A DNA stretch of 64,000 bases from Pseudofulvimonas gallinarii (GTDB taxonomy: Bacteria; Pseudomonadota; Gammaproteobacteria; Xanthomonadales; UBA2363): NCBI RefSeq assembly GCF_004343305.1, contig NZ_SMAF01000003.1:62001-126000 (forward strand). The letters run 5' to 3'. How positions within the stretch are numbered: the stretch's first letter is position 1; each line of letters begins with the position of its first letter. A program made the position numbers and the translations under genes. The notes under the pieces are model-generated. The model was given only the letters and a program-made list of their open reading frames with translations. It was not told the DNA's origin and searched no databases. This document shows positions 1 through 8,631 of this stretch, piece by piece.

Positions 1-263
1 GACGCCTGCGACATCGCCACAGGCGTCTGGCCGAAGAGATCGAGGCGGGCGATCACCAGCGCGGCCAGCGCGCCCTTGCCGACATCGATGGCCGCGACCA
101 TCAGCGCGAATGTCCAGCCTTGGGTCCGGAATGCATTGGTCGCACCGGCATTGCCGCTGCCGGCCTTGCGGATGTCGATGCCGCGCAGGTGACCGAGGAC
201 GAGGCTGCCGACGATGCTGCCCACCAGATAGGCGAGCAGCAGCTTGATCGCGAGCGCGATCAA
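1..263 (-). CDS. plsY: Acyl-phosphate:glycerol-3-phosphate acyltransferase PlsY (N-terminal part)
   Basis: Inner-membrane enzyme that moves an acyl chain from acyl-phosphate to glycerol-3-phosphate, the first step of phospholipid synthesis. Only the first 87 codons are present; the gene runs off the left edge. The family signature is visible: a membrane segment ending in GS-x3-GS, then RGIDIRKAGSGNAGATN (acyl-phosphate and glycerol-phosphate binding loop), an RTQGW segment and a D-x2-KG motif. The reading frame starts at TTG (263-261), which overlaps the TGA stop of the upstream kinase gene (262-260) as TTGA, so translational coupling is likely. No other start in this frame precedes the first membrane segment. 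The family call is firm; the exact start is inferred. Confidence 0.9.
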   Translation of the reverse strand, partial: MIALAIKLLLAYLVGSIVGSLVLGHLRGIDIRKAGSGNAGATNAFRTQGWTFALMVAAIDVGKGALAALVIARLDLFGQTPVAMSQA

Positions 264-2122
264 GGCTGCACCGGATCGTCGCTGGCGGAGTCCGGCAGCC
301 GCTGCAGGCCGACGACGACGGTGCCGGGGCCGGCATGGCAGCCAAGCGCCGGTCCGCACTCCGTCACCCAGATCTTGTCGAGTCCCTTCATGCGTTCACG
401 CAGCGCCCCCGCCAGGGCGGCCGCCTCGTCACCGGCGTCGCAATGGGCGACGATCGCGCGCCATCGCCGGTCCTTGCCCTGCCGTCGCAGGACGCGGTCC
501 GCAAACCGTTCCATCAGCGGGCCGCGCGCGCGCAGTGCGCCGAACGGCTTGATCCTGCCGTCCCGAATGGTGATCAGCATGCGCAGGCGCAGCAGGTCGG
601 CCAGCCGTTTCAGCAGCGGCGGCACGCGACCGCCGGCAACGCCGTAGCGCAGATCGGCGATCAGCGCATAGACGCGCGTGTTCTCCATCGCCTGCGCCGC
701 GGCGGCGCGCACCTGCGCGACACCGCCACCGGCCGCCGCACATTCGGCGGCGCTCAGTGTCACCAGCGCCTGGCCACAGGACGCGGACAGCGTATCGATG
801 ACATGGATGTGATCGGGGTCGGTATCGCGGGCGGCACTGACGGCGGCCTGCCAGGTGCCGGAGACCCGGCTGGATACGTCGAGGGCGACGACGTCGTCGC
901 AATGGCCCCGTGTCAGTTCGAACGAACGGCGGAAATCGCCCGCCGGCGGCTGCGACGTGCGCAACGGCGTCGGATCCTGGCGCAGGCGGGCGTACAGCTC
1001 GTCCGCCGACAGCGTGATGCGGTCCAGGAAATCCTCTTCACCGGCAACGACGCGCACCGGGATCACGCCGATGCCGAGTCGTTCGACCTCGCTGGCGGGC
1101 AGGTCGGCGGCGGAGTCACAGACGACGCGCACCGGCTGGAAGGCCGAGGCGCGCAGGCGTGCCTGGGCGTGCATGTCGTCCGCCTTGCGCTGGGCGACTT
1201 CGCCGAAAGCCGCCAGCGCCTCGAACAGCCGGTTCGGCGAATCGATATGGGCATGGACGCGGATGCGTTCGCGACCACCGGCGACGACCAGCGAATCCAG
1301 CGGCAGCGCATCCAGCGCGGCGCGGATGTGCGTGGGGTCCAGACCGGTTCCGGTCACCACGCACTCGCTGCAGTAGCGGTAGCGACTGTCGGTTTCGACC
1401 GATTCCAGGTGCACGTCGGTGTCGTTGACCGTCGTGACCGGGCGCAGCCCTGGCGGAAGGCGCAGCGCCCGCCGGCCGTTTTCCAGCCATTCCTCGACGC
1501 CTTCCAGGAAATCCACGAAGCCGGCGGCGCCGGCATCGACCACGCCCGCGGCGCGGAGGACCGGCAACTGGCGGGGCGTGTCCGCCAGCGACTGCCGGGC
1601 ACGATGCAGTGCCTGGGTGAATTGCGCGCGCAAGTCGGCGACGCCCCGCTCGGCCTGGCGCCGCAGCTCGGCCGCGAAATCGCCGATCACGCTGAGGATC
1701 GTGCCTTCCCTCGGCTGTGCCAGCGCGCCTCGCGCCGAGCGCGCCGCCGCTTCGGTGGCGTTCGCCAGCGTCGAGGCATCGGCGACGCTGCGGCGACCCA
1801 GCGCGTCGGCGAGACCCTGGAAGAACTGCGCGAAGATGGCGCCTGAGTTGCCGCGCGCGCCATCGACCGCGTCGCGCGCCACGCGCGCCAGCAGGTCACC
1901 GACATCCTTGCCGCGACCGCGCCGCGCACTGCCGAGCACGGCATTGAGCGTGAACGCCAGGTTGGTGCCGGTATCGCCATCAGGCACCGGGAATACGTTG
2001 ATGCGATTCAGGTGGTCGCGCCGGGCAAGCACGCGGCGGCATCCGGCGATCAGCGCGGCGCGCAGGCGGGGTCCACTCAGCAGCGCGGGGACGGTAGGCG
2101 GTTGGATGAGGGCGGCATTCAT
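260..2122 (-). CDS. FakA-FakB fusion: DAK2 kinase plus DegV fatty-acid-binding protein
   Basis: Predicted cytoplasmic fatty acid kinase that makes acyl-phosphate. About 620 residues. Residues about 15-205 form a DAK2 (FakA-N) kinase domain with the metal and nucleotide motif [14 protein letters not shown] and a GARGNSGAI loop. Residues about 225-315 match the FakA middle domain (YCSE...DSLVVAGG...VHAHIDSPN). Residues about 335-620 are a DegV/FakB fold ([42 protein letters not shown]-like stretch). In Firmicutes FakA and FakB are separate proteins and FakA has a further C-terminal domain; here that domain is missing and FakB takes its place. I prefer the ATG at 2122; in-frame ATG 2158 and GTG 2173 also exist, without a clear Shine-Dalgarno for any. 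plsY follows with a TTGA overlap, which fits acyl-phosphate supply. Confidence 0.85.
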   Translation of the reverse strand: MNAALIQPPTVPALLSGPRLRAALIAGCRRVLARRDHLNRINVFPVPDGDTGTNLAFTLNAVLGSARRGRGKDVGDLLARVARDAVDGARGNSGAIFAQFFQGLADALGRRSVADASTLANATEAAARSARGALAQPREGTILSVIGDFAAELRRQAERGVADLRAQFTQALHRARQSLADTPRQLPVLRAAGVVDAGAAGFVDFLEGVEEWLENGRRALRLPPGLRPVTTVNDTDVHLESVETDSRYRYCSECVVTGTGLDPTHIRAALDALPLDSLVVAGGRERIRVHAHIDSPNRLFEALAAFGEVAQRKADDMHAQARLRASAFQPVRVVCDSAADLPASEVERLGIGVIPVRVVAGEEDFLDRITLSADELYARLRQDPTPLRTSQPPAGDFRRSFELTRGHCDDVVALDVSSRVSGTWQAAVSAARDTDPDHIHVIDTLSASCGQALVTLSAAECAAAGGGVAQVRAAAAQAMENTRVYALIADLRYGVAGGRVPPLLKRLADLLRLRMLITIRDGRIKPFGALRARGPLMERFADRVLRRQGKDRRWRAIVAHCDAGDEAAALAGALRERMKGLDKIWVTECGPALGCHAGPGTVVVGLQRLPDSASDDPVQP

Positions 2123-2302
2123 GCGCGGCAAGCATACGGTGCCGTCCGCCTGGGGCATGCTGCCGCGCACCACGGCGCGCCGCTACTAACATGGCGCACT
2201 GCCGGCAAACCCGTCGTTGGCCGGGGTCATGCGTCAACGGGTCAGGAATGGCTGCGCTGGAATGCCGTTCCGGCGCGGCGAAAAGAATGCAAGGAGAGCG
2301 TC

Positions 2303-3229
2303 ATGCAGCAGGGCACACCCGACATCCACGCCGTCACGGAATTCCTGCAGGGCCTGCAGGACCGCATCTGCGCTGCCATCGAACAGCTGGACGGCGGGGC
2401 CGCCTTCAGCGAGGACGCCTGGCAGCGGCCGGAAGGCGGCGGCGGGCGTTCGCGCGTTCTCAAGCAGGGTGCGGTGTTCGAACAGGCCGGCGTCGGTTTC
2501 TCCAGCGTCGGCGGCGAAGCCCTGCCGGCGGCGGCCAGTGCGCGCCGGCCGCAACTGGCGGGCGCTCCCTGGCAGGCCGTCGGCGTGTCCCTGGTGTTCC
2601 ATCCGCGCAATCCGCACGTCCCCACCACGCACATGAACGTGCGCTACTTCCAGGCCAGGCCGAGCGAAGGCGAGCCTGTGTGGTGGTTCGGTGGCGGTTT
2701 CGACCTGACCCCGTTCTATCCGGTCGATGCCGACATCCGGCACTGGCACGAAGTGGCCAGGTCGGTCTGCGAACCCTGGGGCGGAGAAGCGCGCTACCAG
2801 GCGCACAAGCGCTGGTGCGACGAGTATTTCCACCTGCGCCACCGCGGCGAGACGCGCGGCGTCGGCGGCCTGTTCTATGACGACCTGAACGAGGACGGTT
2901 TCGATGCCAGCTTCGGCTACACGCGAGCGGTCGGCGAAGGTTTCCTCGATGCCTACCTGCCGATCGTCCGCGCCCGGAAGGACGCGCCGTATGGCGAGCG
3001 CGAGCGCCAGTTCCAGTTGTACCGCCGCGGCCGCTATGTCGAATTCAACCTGGTGTTCGACCGCGGCACGCTGTTCGGCCTGCAGAGCGGTGGCCGCACC
3101 GAATCGATCCTGATGAGCCTGCCGCCGCTGGTGCGCTGGGAATATGGCTACCAACCCGAGGCCGGGTCTGCCGAAGCCCGCCTGGCCGACTACCTGCGTC
3201 CGCGCGACTGGCTGGCGGAACTGCCCTGA
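2303..3229 (+). CDS. hemF: Oxygen-dependent coproporphyrinogen III oxidase HemF
   Basis: Decarboxylates coproporphyrinogen III to protoporphyrinogen IX with O2, in the cytoplasm, as a late haem-synthesis step. The 308-residue length is normal for HemF. Diagnostic stretches are [13 protein letters not shown] near the N-terminus, [41 protein letters not shown] and [18 protein letters not shown] with SILMSLPP. The start is the ATG preceded by AAGGAG at 2291-2296, six bases upstream; the frame is open further upstream but without a better start. It is transcribed away from the FakAB-plsY pair. An oxygen-dependent HemF implies an organism that makes haem aerobically. Confidence 0.97.
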   Translation: MQQGTPDIHAVTEFLQGLQDRICAAIEQLDGGAAFSEDAWQRPEGGGGRSRVLKQGAVFEQAGVGFSSVGGEALPAAASARRPQLAGAPWQAVGVSLVFHPRNPHVPTTHMNVRYFQARPSEGEPVWWFGGGFDLTPFYPVDADIRHWHEVARSVCEPWGGEARYQAHKRWCDEYFHLRHRGETRGVGGLFYDDLNEDGFDASFGYTRAVGEGFLDAYLPIVRARKDAPYGERERQFQLYRRGRYVEFNLVFDRGTLFGLQSGGRTESILMSLPPLVRWEYGYQPEAGSAEARLADYLRPRDWLAELP

Positions 3230-3254
3230 ACCGGACGGCCGTAACGGATGCTGC

Positions 3255-3292
3255 AAATAAAAACCCCGGACGTTAGGGGTCAACGTCCGGGG
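3255..3292 (-). terminator. Intrinsic terminator of the sX13-like RNA and of polA
   Basis: Perfect 11-bp stem CCCCGGACGTT (3264-3274) / AACGTCCGGGG (3282-3292) with a 7-base loop. Read on the minus strand it is followed by TTTTTATTT, a proper U-tract; on the plus strand no T-run follows. It would end the sRNA and any read-through from polA. Confidence 0.92.
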
Positions 3293-3385
3293 CCGGTTAC
3301 AAGGCTGCCTAGGGGAGGAAACAGCCTTATCGTTTTTCGGTTCACCAGGGAGGAGGGTGAACCTGACGGGCCTCACGGCCAGTCG
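3258..3385 (-). ncRNA. sX13-like small RNA with three C-rich-loop hairpins
   Basis: On the minus strand, about 60 bases after the polA stop, lie three hairpins in a row. Hairpin 1: GGTTCACC / GGTGAACC with loop CTCCTCCCT (about 3336-3362). Hairpin 2: AAGGCTG / CAGCCTT with a loop holding TTTCCTCCCC (3301-3328). Hairpin 3: an 11-bp terminator stem with loop GACCCCT (3264-3292) followed by T5. This order, the C-rich loops and the place downstream of polA match sX13 of Xanthomonas, an Hfq-independent regulator that pairs with G-rich sites near start codons. The 5' end is uncertain; a weak -10 (CAATAT, minus strand, about 3390-3395) would start the RNA near 3385. The structure is seen directly; the family link is from knowledge and not searched. 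Confidence 0.85.
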
Positions 3386-3445
3386 CGCATATTGACGCGC
3401 GTTCGGCGGCGAAGTTCCAGTGAAAGAAGTTGGGGTGTTCAGCTG

Positions 3446-6175
3446 TCAGTGGGCTTGATCCCAGTTGTCGCCGATGCCTGCGTCAACGACTAACGGAATC
3501 TTAAGTTCCGCCGCGGCACACATGCGTTCGGTGATCAACGCGCGAGCCTCTTCCAGCGCATCTTCGCGCACTTCGAATACCAGTTCGTCATGCACCTGCA
3601 TGATCATTTTCGCCGGAAACTCACGCCGCCTCACGCAGGCGTCCAGGTCGATCATCGCGCGCTTGATGATGTCGGCGGCGGTGCCCTGCATCGGTGCGTT
3701 GATGGCGGCGCGTTCGGCGGCCTGGCGGAGATTCGCGTTGCGCGCGCGGATGTCGTTCAGGTAGAGGCGGCGCCCGAAGACGGTTTCGACATGACCGCGC
3801 TCGCGCGCCTGTTCGCGTGTGCTTTCCATGAAGGCGCGGACGCCGGGATAGCGGGCGAAGTAACGGTCGATGTAGTGCTGCGCCTCGCCGCGGTCGATGC
3901 CGAGCTGGCGCGCCAGTCCAAACGCACCCATGCCGTAGATCAGGCCGAAGTTCACCGCCTTCGCGGCGCGACGTTCATTGGCGCTGACCTCGTCGAGCGG
4001 TTTGCCCAGCACTTCGGCGGCGGTGGCGCGATGGATGTCCAGGCCGCTGCGGAACGCCGCCAGCAGCCCCTCGTCGTCGCTGAGGTGCGCCATGATCCGC
4101 AGCTCGATCTGCGAATAGTCGGCGGCGAGGATCTTCCAGCCCGGCGGAGCGATGAAGGCCTGGCGGATGCGGCGGCCTTCCTCGCTGCGCACCGGGATGT
4201 TCTGCAGGTTCGGATCCGACGACGACAGCCGGCCGGTTGCGGCGACCGCCTGGTGGTAGCAGGTGTGCACGCGCCCGGTATCGGGGTTGATCTGTTCGAT
4301 GAGCTTGTCGGTGTAGGTCGAGACCAGCTTGGCCAGGCTGCGGTAATCGAGGATCACGCGCGGCAGTGGATGCTGGTCGGCCAGGGCGTCCAGCGCTTCC
4401 TCGTTGGTGGACGGCTGGCCGGTGGCGGTCTTGAATGCCACCGGCAGGCCCAGTTCCTGGTACAGGATCGCCTGCAGCTGTTTCGGCGAATCCAGGCTGA
4501 AAGCGCGGCCGGCCATGGCATGGGCCTGCTGCTCCAGTTCCAGCATGCGCTGGCGCAGGTGGCGTCCCTGTTCGACGAGCATGTCGCGGTCGATCAGCAC
4601 GCCATTGGCCTCGACGCGGCCGAGAACCGGCACCAGCGGCATTTCGATCCGCGTGAACACATCGCGCGGACCGGGCTCGTCCTGCAGCAGCGGCCACAGC
4701 ACCTGGTGCAGGCGCAGGGTGACGTCCGCATCCTCGGCGGCGTAGCGGGTCGCCGTCCCGAGGTCGACCTGGCTGAAGCCGATGCGCTTGCTGCCCTTGC
4801 CGGTGACGTCGTCGTACTTGATCGTCGTGACACCGAGGTAGCGGGCGGCGAGCGAATCCATGTCGTGCCTCGTCGCGGTGGCGTTGAAAACGTAGGACTC
4901 GAGCATGGTGTCGAAGGTGACATCGGCGACCTCGATGCCGGCACGACGCAGGATGTGCAGGTCGTACTTGCCGTTCTGGGCGACGCGCTTTTTCATCGGG
5001 TCGGCCAGCAGGGGTGCAAGGTCCGCCAGCACCTTCGCGGCCGGCAACTGCGGGGCGACGCCCGGACCGTCGTGCGCCAGCGGCACGTAGCAGGCGATGC
5101 CGGGCGCGACCGCCAGCGACAGGCCGACCAGCGTCGCGCGCTGCGGGTCCAGTCCGGTGGTCTCGGTGTCGAAGGCGAAGCAGTCGGCGTCGCGCAGCCG
5201 TTGCAGCCAGCCGGCCCAGGTCGCTTCGTCGAGCACCAGGTCATAGTGGCGTTCGATGCTGTCGCCAGCGGGCGTCGGGACGGCCGCGGCGCCGGTCGCC
5301 GCAGGCGCGCCCGCGGTTTCGGAAACGGCGCCGCCGCCATCGAGCTCGCGCAGCGCCGCCGTGAAACCGTAGCGCGTGTAGATCTGTCGCAATGCTTCGC
5401 GATCGGGTTCGCCCGGGCGCAGCTGCCCGGGGCCGAGTTCCAGCGGCACGTCGGTGCGGATGGTCACCAGCTCGCGGTTCAAGGGCAGGCGTGGAAGGGC
5501 GGTGCGCAGGTTTTCGCCGAGCTTGCCCTTGAAGGTGTCGGCCGCGGCCATGATCGCATCCAGACTGCCGAATTCCGCGAGCCATTTCGCGGCGGTCTTC
5601 GGGCCGCATTTCTCGACGCCGGGCACGTTGTCGATGCTGTCGCCCATCAGGGCGAGGTAGTCGATGATGCGCTCGGGCGGCACGCCGAACTTGCCGATCA
5701 CGCCGTCCCGGTCCAGGGCGCTGCCGGACATGGTGTTGACCAGGCCGATGCGGTCGTCCACCAGCTGGGCGAAATCCTTGTCGGACGTCGAGATCGTCAC
5801 CTGCAGGCCGGCCGCGGCGCCTTGCCGGGCGAGGGTGCCGATCACGTCGTCCGCCTCGACGCCCTCGATGCGCAACAGCGGCAGGCCCAGGGCACGCACC
5901 AGTGCGTGCAGCGGTTCGATCTGCACGCGCAGGTCGTCCGGCATCGGCGGCCGGTTGGCCTTGTACTGCGGGTCCAGTTCCTCGCGGAAGGTCGGGCCTG
6001 AGGCATCGAAGACCACGGCGACATGGTCCGGTCGATCGGCCAGGTGCTTGCGCAGCATGTTGAAGACGCCGAACAGCGCGCCCGTGGGTTCACCCTCGCG
6101 ATTGGTCAAGGGCGGCAGGGCATGGAAGGCGCGGAACAGGTAGGACGATCCGTCGATCAGCAGGAGTGTGCTCAT
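3446..6175 (-). CDS. polA: DNA polymerase I
   Basis: Repair and Okazaki-fragment-processing polymerase, 909 residues, close to the usual 900-930. Residues 1 to about 255 are the 5' nuclease (LLLIDGSSYLFRAFHALP, GVEADDVIGTLA, GDSIDNVPGV). Residues about 315-500 are the 3'-5' proofreading domain, with an intact exonuclease motif FAFDTETTGLDP, so proofreading should be active. Residues about 520-909 are the polymerase: TGRLSSSDPNLQNIPVR, motif A DYSQIELRIMAHLS, the O-helix region RRAAKAVNFGLIYGMG and motif C VHDELVFEV. The start is the ATG at the end of a divergent gap shared with dusA. The sX13-like sRNA follows in the same direction, an order also known in Xanthomonas. Confidence 0.98.
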   Translation of the reverse strand: MSTLLLIDGSSYLFRAFHALPPLTNREGEPTGALFGVFNMLRKHLADRPDHVAVVFDASGPTFREELDPQYKANRPPMPDDLRVQIEPLHALVRALGLPLLRIEGVEADDVIGTLARQGAAAGLQVTISTSDKDFAQLVDDRIGLVNTMSGSALDRDGVIGKFGVPPERIIDYLALMGDSIDNVPGVEKCGPKTAAKWLAEFGSLDAIMAAADTFKGKLGENLRTALPRLPLNRELVTIRTDVPLELGPGQLRPGEPDREALRQIYTRYGFTAALRELDGGGAVSETAGAPAATGAAAVPTPAGDSIERHYDLVLDEATWAGWLQRLRDADCFAFDTETTGLDPQRATLVGLSLAVAPGIACYVPLAHDGPGVAPQLPAAKVLADLAPLLADPMKKRVAQNGKYDLHILRRAGIEVADVTFDTMLESYVFNATATRHDMDSLAARYLGVTTIKYDDVTGKGSKRIGFSQVDLGTATRYAAEDADVTLRLHQVLWPLLQDEPGPRDVFTRIEMPLVPVLGRVEANGVLIDRDMLVEQGRHLRQRMLELEQQAHAMAGRAFSLDSPKQLQAILYQELGLPVAFKTATGQPSTNEEALDALADQHPLPRVILDYRSLAKLVSTYTDKLIEQINPDTGRVHTCYHQAVAATGRLSSSDPNLQNIPVRSEEGRRIRQAFIAPPGWKILAADYSQIELRIMAHLSDDEGLLAAFRSGLDIHRATAAEVLGKPLDEVSANERRAAKAVNFGLIYGMGAFGLARQLGIDRGEAQHYIDRYFARYPGVRAFMESTREQARERGHVETVFGRRLYLNDIRARNANLRQAAERAAINAPMQGTAADIIKRAMIDLDACVRRREFPAKMIMQVHDELVFEVREDALEEARALITERMCAAAELKIPLVVDAGIGDNWDQAH

Positions 6176-6300
6176 GCCGGCATTGTAGGCGTCGCCAAGG
6201 ACAGGCGCGGCCAGCGGCAGGATCTGCGATGCCCGGCACGCGGCCGGGCCGGTTCAGGCAGGCCGGTTACACTAGCCCGCTTCCGAATGAGCCCGGACCG

Positions 6301-7290
6301 ATGGACCCCGTCAACCGCCAGCTGAGCGTCGCGCCCATGATGGACTGGACAGACCGGCATTGCCGCGTCCTGCACCGTCGCCTGGCGCCCGCTGCGCTGC
6401 TCTATACCGAAATGGTGCACGCGCAGGCGGTAGTCCGCGGCGACCGCGCACGCCTGCTCGGCTACAGCGACGAGGAACATCCCCTGGCGTTGCAACTGGG
6501 CGGCAGCGAGCCGGCACTGCTGGCACAGGCCGCCCGCATCGGTGCCGATGAGGGCTACGACGAGATCAACCTCAACTGCGGCTGTCCCAGCGAACGTGTG
6601 CAGGAAGGCACCTTCGGCGCCTGCCTGATGCGCGAACCCGCGCGTGTCGCAGACTGCGTGGCGGCGATGATCGCCGCCGTTCCTTCGCGGGTGCCGGTGA
6701 CGGTGAAGTGCCGCATTGGCGTCGACGACCAGGACGATTACGAGGGCCTGGAGCGTTTCGTCGCCACGGTGGCGGAGGCGGGCTGCCGCACCTTCATCGT
6801 GCACGCGCGCAAGGCATGGCTGAAGGGCCTCAGTCCGAAGGAAAACCGGGAGATTCCACCGCTGGACTACGAACGCGTGTTCCGGCTGAAGCATGAACAC
6901 CCGCAGCTCACGATCGTGCTCAACGGGGGCCTCGCCACCGTCGGCGCGGTGAAATCGGTGCTGCCCAAGGTCGATGGGGTGATGCTCGGACGCGCGGCCT
7001 ACCACACGCCGTGGATCCTCGCCGAACTGGCGCAAGCGCTCGATTCGCGGCCGCTTCCGGATCGCATCGCGCTGGTCCGCGAGCTGCGCCCGTATGTCGA
7101 GGCGCGACTGGCGGCAGGCGACCGCCTGGCCATGATCGTCAGGCACTGGCTGGGACTTGGACACGGCCTGCATGGTGGCCGCAGCTTCCGCCGGATACTC
7201 ACCGAAGAGGGCCGTCTCGCCGGTGCCGGCTGGGCGGTTGTGGAACGCGCACTGGCGTCCCTGGATCCCGGCCTGGCGGAAGCGGCCTGA
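6301..7290 (+). CDS. dusA: tRNA-dihydrouridine synthase A
   Basis: FMN enzyme that reduces uridines in the tRNA D-loop. 329 residues, normal for DusA. It has the N-terminal SVAPMMDWTDRHCR, the catalytic-cysteine motif INLNCGCPSERVQ, the DusA-type FIVHARKAWLKGLSPKENR, and VLNGGL and DGVMLGRAAYHTPW in the phosphate-binding C-terminal half of the barrel. I choose the ATG at 6301 because homology begins there; the frame is open upstream. Its TGA overlaps the ATG of the next gene (ATGA at 7288-7292 region), so the two are probably co-translated. Confidence 0.96.
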   Translation: MDPVNRQLSVAPMMDWTDRHCRVLHRRLAPAALLYTEMVHAQAVVRGDRARLLGYSDEEHPLALQLGGSEPALLAQAARIGADEGYDEINLNCGCPSERVQEGTFGACLMREPARVADCVAAMIAAVPSRVPVTVKCRIGVDDQDDYEGLERFVATVAEAGCRTFIVHARKAWLKGLSPKENREIPPLDYERVFRLKHEHPQLTIVLNGGLATVGAVKSVLPKVDGVMLGRAAYHTPWILAELAQALDSRPLPDRIALVRELRPYVEARLAAGDRLAMIVRHWLGLGHGLHGGRSFRRILTEEGRLAGAGWAVVERALASLDPGLAEAA

Positions 7291-8204
7291 TGCTGGTCAC
7301 GCGTCCCGGGGAATTCAGCGCCGCCTGGCAGGCGCTGCCGGCCGAGGACTGGGGCGCCCCGGTTGCACGCGGCGCCATGCTGCTGGCACCGGACGGGTTG
7401 ACTGCCGCCGCCGTCACCAGCGCCGACAACCGCTACATGGACCCCTCCCGTTCGGTGGATGCTGCGCGCCTGCACGAACAGCACCGTTCACTGGCGGCAG
7501 CCCTGGCATCGGAGCTGCCTGCCTGGGTATTCCCGGGCGACGAGGCAACGCCGGATGCGACTTTCCTCAACAACGCCTTCGCGACGGTGCCCGGACGCCT
7601 CATCCGGGGCGCCATGCGCTACCCGGAGCGGCAGCGCGAAACCGGTCGCGGCGACATCCGCGCGTTCTTTCGCGATGTACTCGGCTATATGGAGGTCGAT
7701 CTGGCGGGACAGGGTGTGGTGGCCGAGCTGACCGGCTCGCTGGTGATCGACCGTCGACATGGCGTCGGCTACTGCGGCCTCGGCGAGCGCTGCGACCTGG
7801 CCGGGGCGCGGGCCATGCACGAGGCCTTCGGCCTGCGCCTGACGTATGCATTCGAACTGGCGGCAGGCGAATACCACACCAACGTGGTGATGAGCGTGCT
7901 TGCCGGGCGGACCCTGGTCCTGTGCCGCGAAGGTTTCGCCGACGCCGATGCCGCCGTGGCGCTGAAGTCGGCCTACGCGGGGTCGGTGATCGAATTGTCG
8001 GCTGCGGAAAAGAATGCATTCGCGGGCAACTGCATTGCCTTGCGCGATGACAGCGTCTGGATGAGCGCCGCCGCGGCCGGCGGATTGACCGCGGCGAACC
8101 GGGAGCGATTCGCCGACATGGGCTGGCGCATCCGGGACGTCGAGCTGGACGAGGTCGAAAAAGCCGGCGGTTCGCTGCGATGCTGCGTGGCGGAGCTGTT
8201 CTGA
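7290..8204 (+). CDS. Arginine deiminase / dimethylarginine hydrolase-like protein
   Basis: Guanidino-group modifying hydrolase of the amidinotransferase fold, 304 residues. Seen are the substrate-site stretch DATFLNNAFATVPG, the histidine segment EYHTNVVMS and the C-terminal cysteine segment GGSLRCCVAELF, which fit the Cys-His catalytic pair of this family. The closest types from memory are DDAH and CtlX-like citrulline-forming hydrolases. The substrate (arginine, methylarginine or another guanidine) cannot be told from sequence. The ATG overlaps the dusA stop codon, so expression is probably coupled to dusA. A link to tRNA modification is not evident. Confidence 0.8.
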   Translation: MLVTRPGEFSAAWQALPAEDWGAPVARGAMLLAPDGLTAAAVTSADNRYMDPSRSVDAARLHEQHRSLAAALASELPAWVFPGDEATPDATFLNNAFATVPGRLIRGAMRYPERQRETGRGDIRAFFRDVLGYMEVDLAGQGVVAELTGSLVIDRRHGVGYCGLGERCDLAGARAMHEAFGLRLTYAFELAAGEYHTNVVMSVLAGRTLVLCREGFADADAAVALKSAYAGSVIELSAAEKNAFAGNCIALRDDSVWMSAAAAGGLTAANRERFADMGWRIRDVELDEVEKAGGSLRCCVAELF

Positions 8205-8256
8205 TGCTGGCCTGGCGTGCCCCGGTTCTGAACCAAACGGGTTCGGGTCTGAACAA

Positions 8257-8289
8257 GTTCAGCACGAATTCAATCCCTTGCCGTAGTCT
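8257..8289 (+). promoter_or_regulatory. Candidate PhoP box and promoter of the PepSY-phoP-phoQ unit
   Basis: Two hexamers GTTCAG (8257-8262) and ATTCAA (8268-8273) sit 5 bases apart, the 11-bp period of a PhoP box, and a possible -10 (TAGTCT, 8284-8289) begins 10 bases downstream, as in PhoP-activated promoters. The first hexamer is also half of the palindrome CTGAAC-AA-GTTCAG (8249-8262), and a further TTCTGAAC lies at 8226-8233. Autoregulation is inferred; the hexamers differ from the enterobacterial GTTTA consensus. Confidence 0.45.
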
Positions 8290-8349
8290 GGCCGGACCCG
8301 GTACCGGCTTGCACTGCGTCGGTCGGCCCACAACAATGCCGCCCCATCC

Positions 8350-8604
8350 ATGACCTTTGTCCTTCGAATCCTCTTCCTCGTGTGTGCCGCCGGCTTCGTT
8401 GCCGTGCCGGACGCGCAGGCGCGCGATCGCTCGGGGAGCCTGCAGGAAGCCATCGACGAGGTTCAGCGCGAAACCGGCGGCCGGGTCCTGGCTGCGGATA
8501 TCGTCCGCGCAGGGCCCCGCGAGCTGTACCGTATCAAGGTCCTGACGCCCGATGGCCGCGTCCGGGTTATCACCAAACAGAGCCGTGGCGGGCCACGCCG
8601 CTGA
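8350..8604 (+). CDS. Small secreted PepSY-like protein
   Basis: 84 residues: a signal peptide (MTFVLRILFLVCAAGFVAVPDAQA, cut after the ALA-like QARD region) and one short PepSY-like unit (LQEAIDEVQRETGGRVLAADIV...YRIKVLTPDGRVRVI). Such proteins often precede PhoP-type response regulators in Lysobacterales and are thought to act in the periplasm, possibly on the sensor. It is first in the unit, 27 bases before phoP, and downstream of the candidate PhoP box. The role as sensor modulator is inference. Confidence 0.75.
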   Translation: MTFVLRILFLVCAAGFVAVPDAQARDRSGSLQEAIDEVQRETGGRVLAADIVRAGPRELYRIKVLTPDGRVRVITKQSRGGPRR

Positions 8605-8631
8605 GCCGCTGCAACGACAGGGAGACGATCG

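Noticed and set aside
3301-3362. GGA-containing hairpin loops on the plus strand, which resemble CsrA/RsmA sponge sites
   Set aside because: The terminator T-run exists only on the minus strand and the gene context fits a minus-strand sRNA, so the GGA loops are the complement of C-rich loops.
3590-6001. Long plus-strand open frame (803 codons) opposite polA
   Set aside because: High-GC sequence keeps the antisense frame open; polA has full motifs and the antisense product has no recognisable domain.
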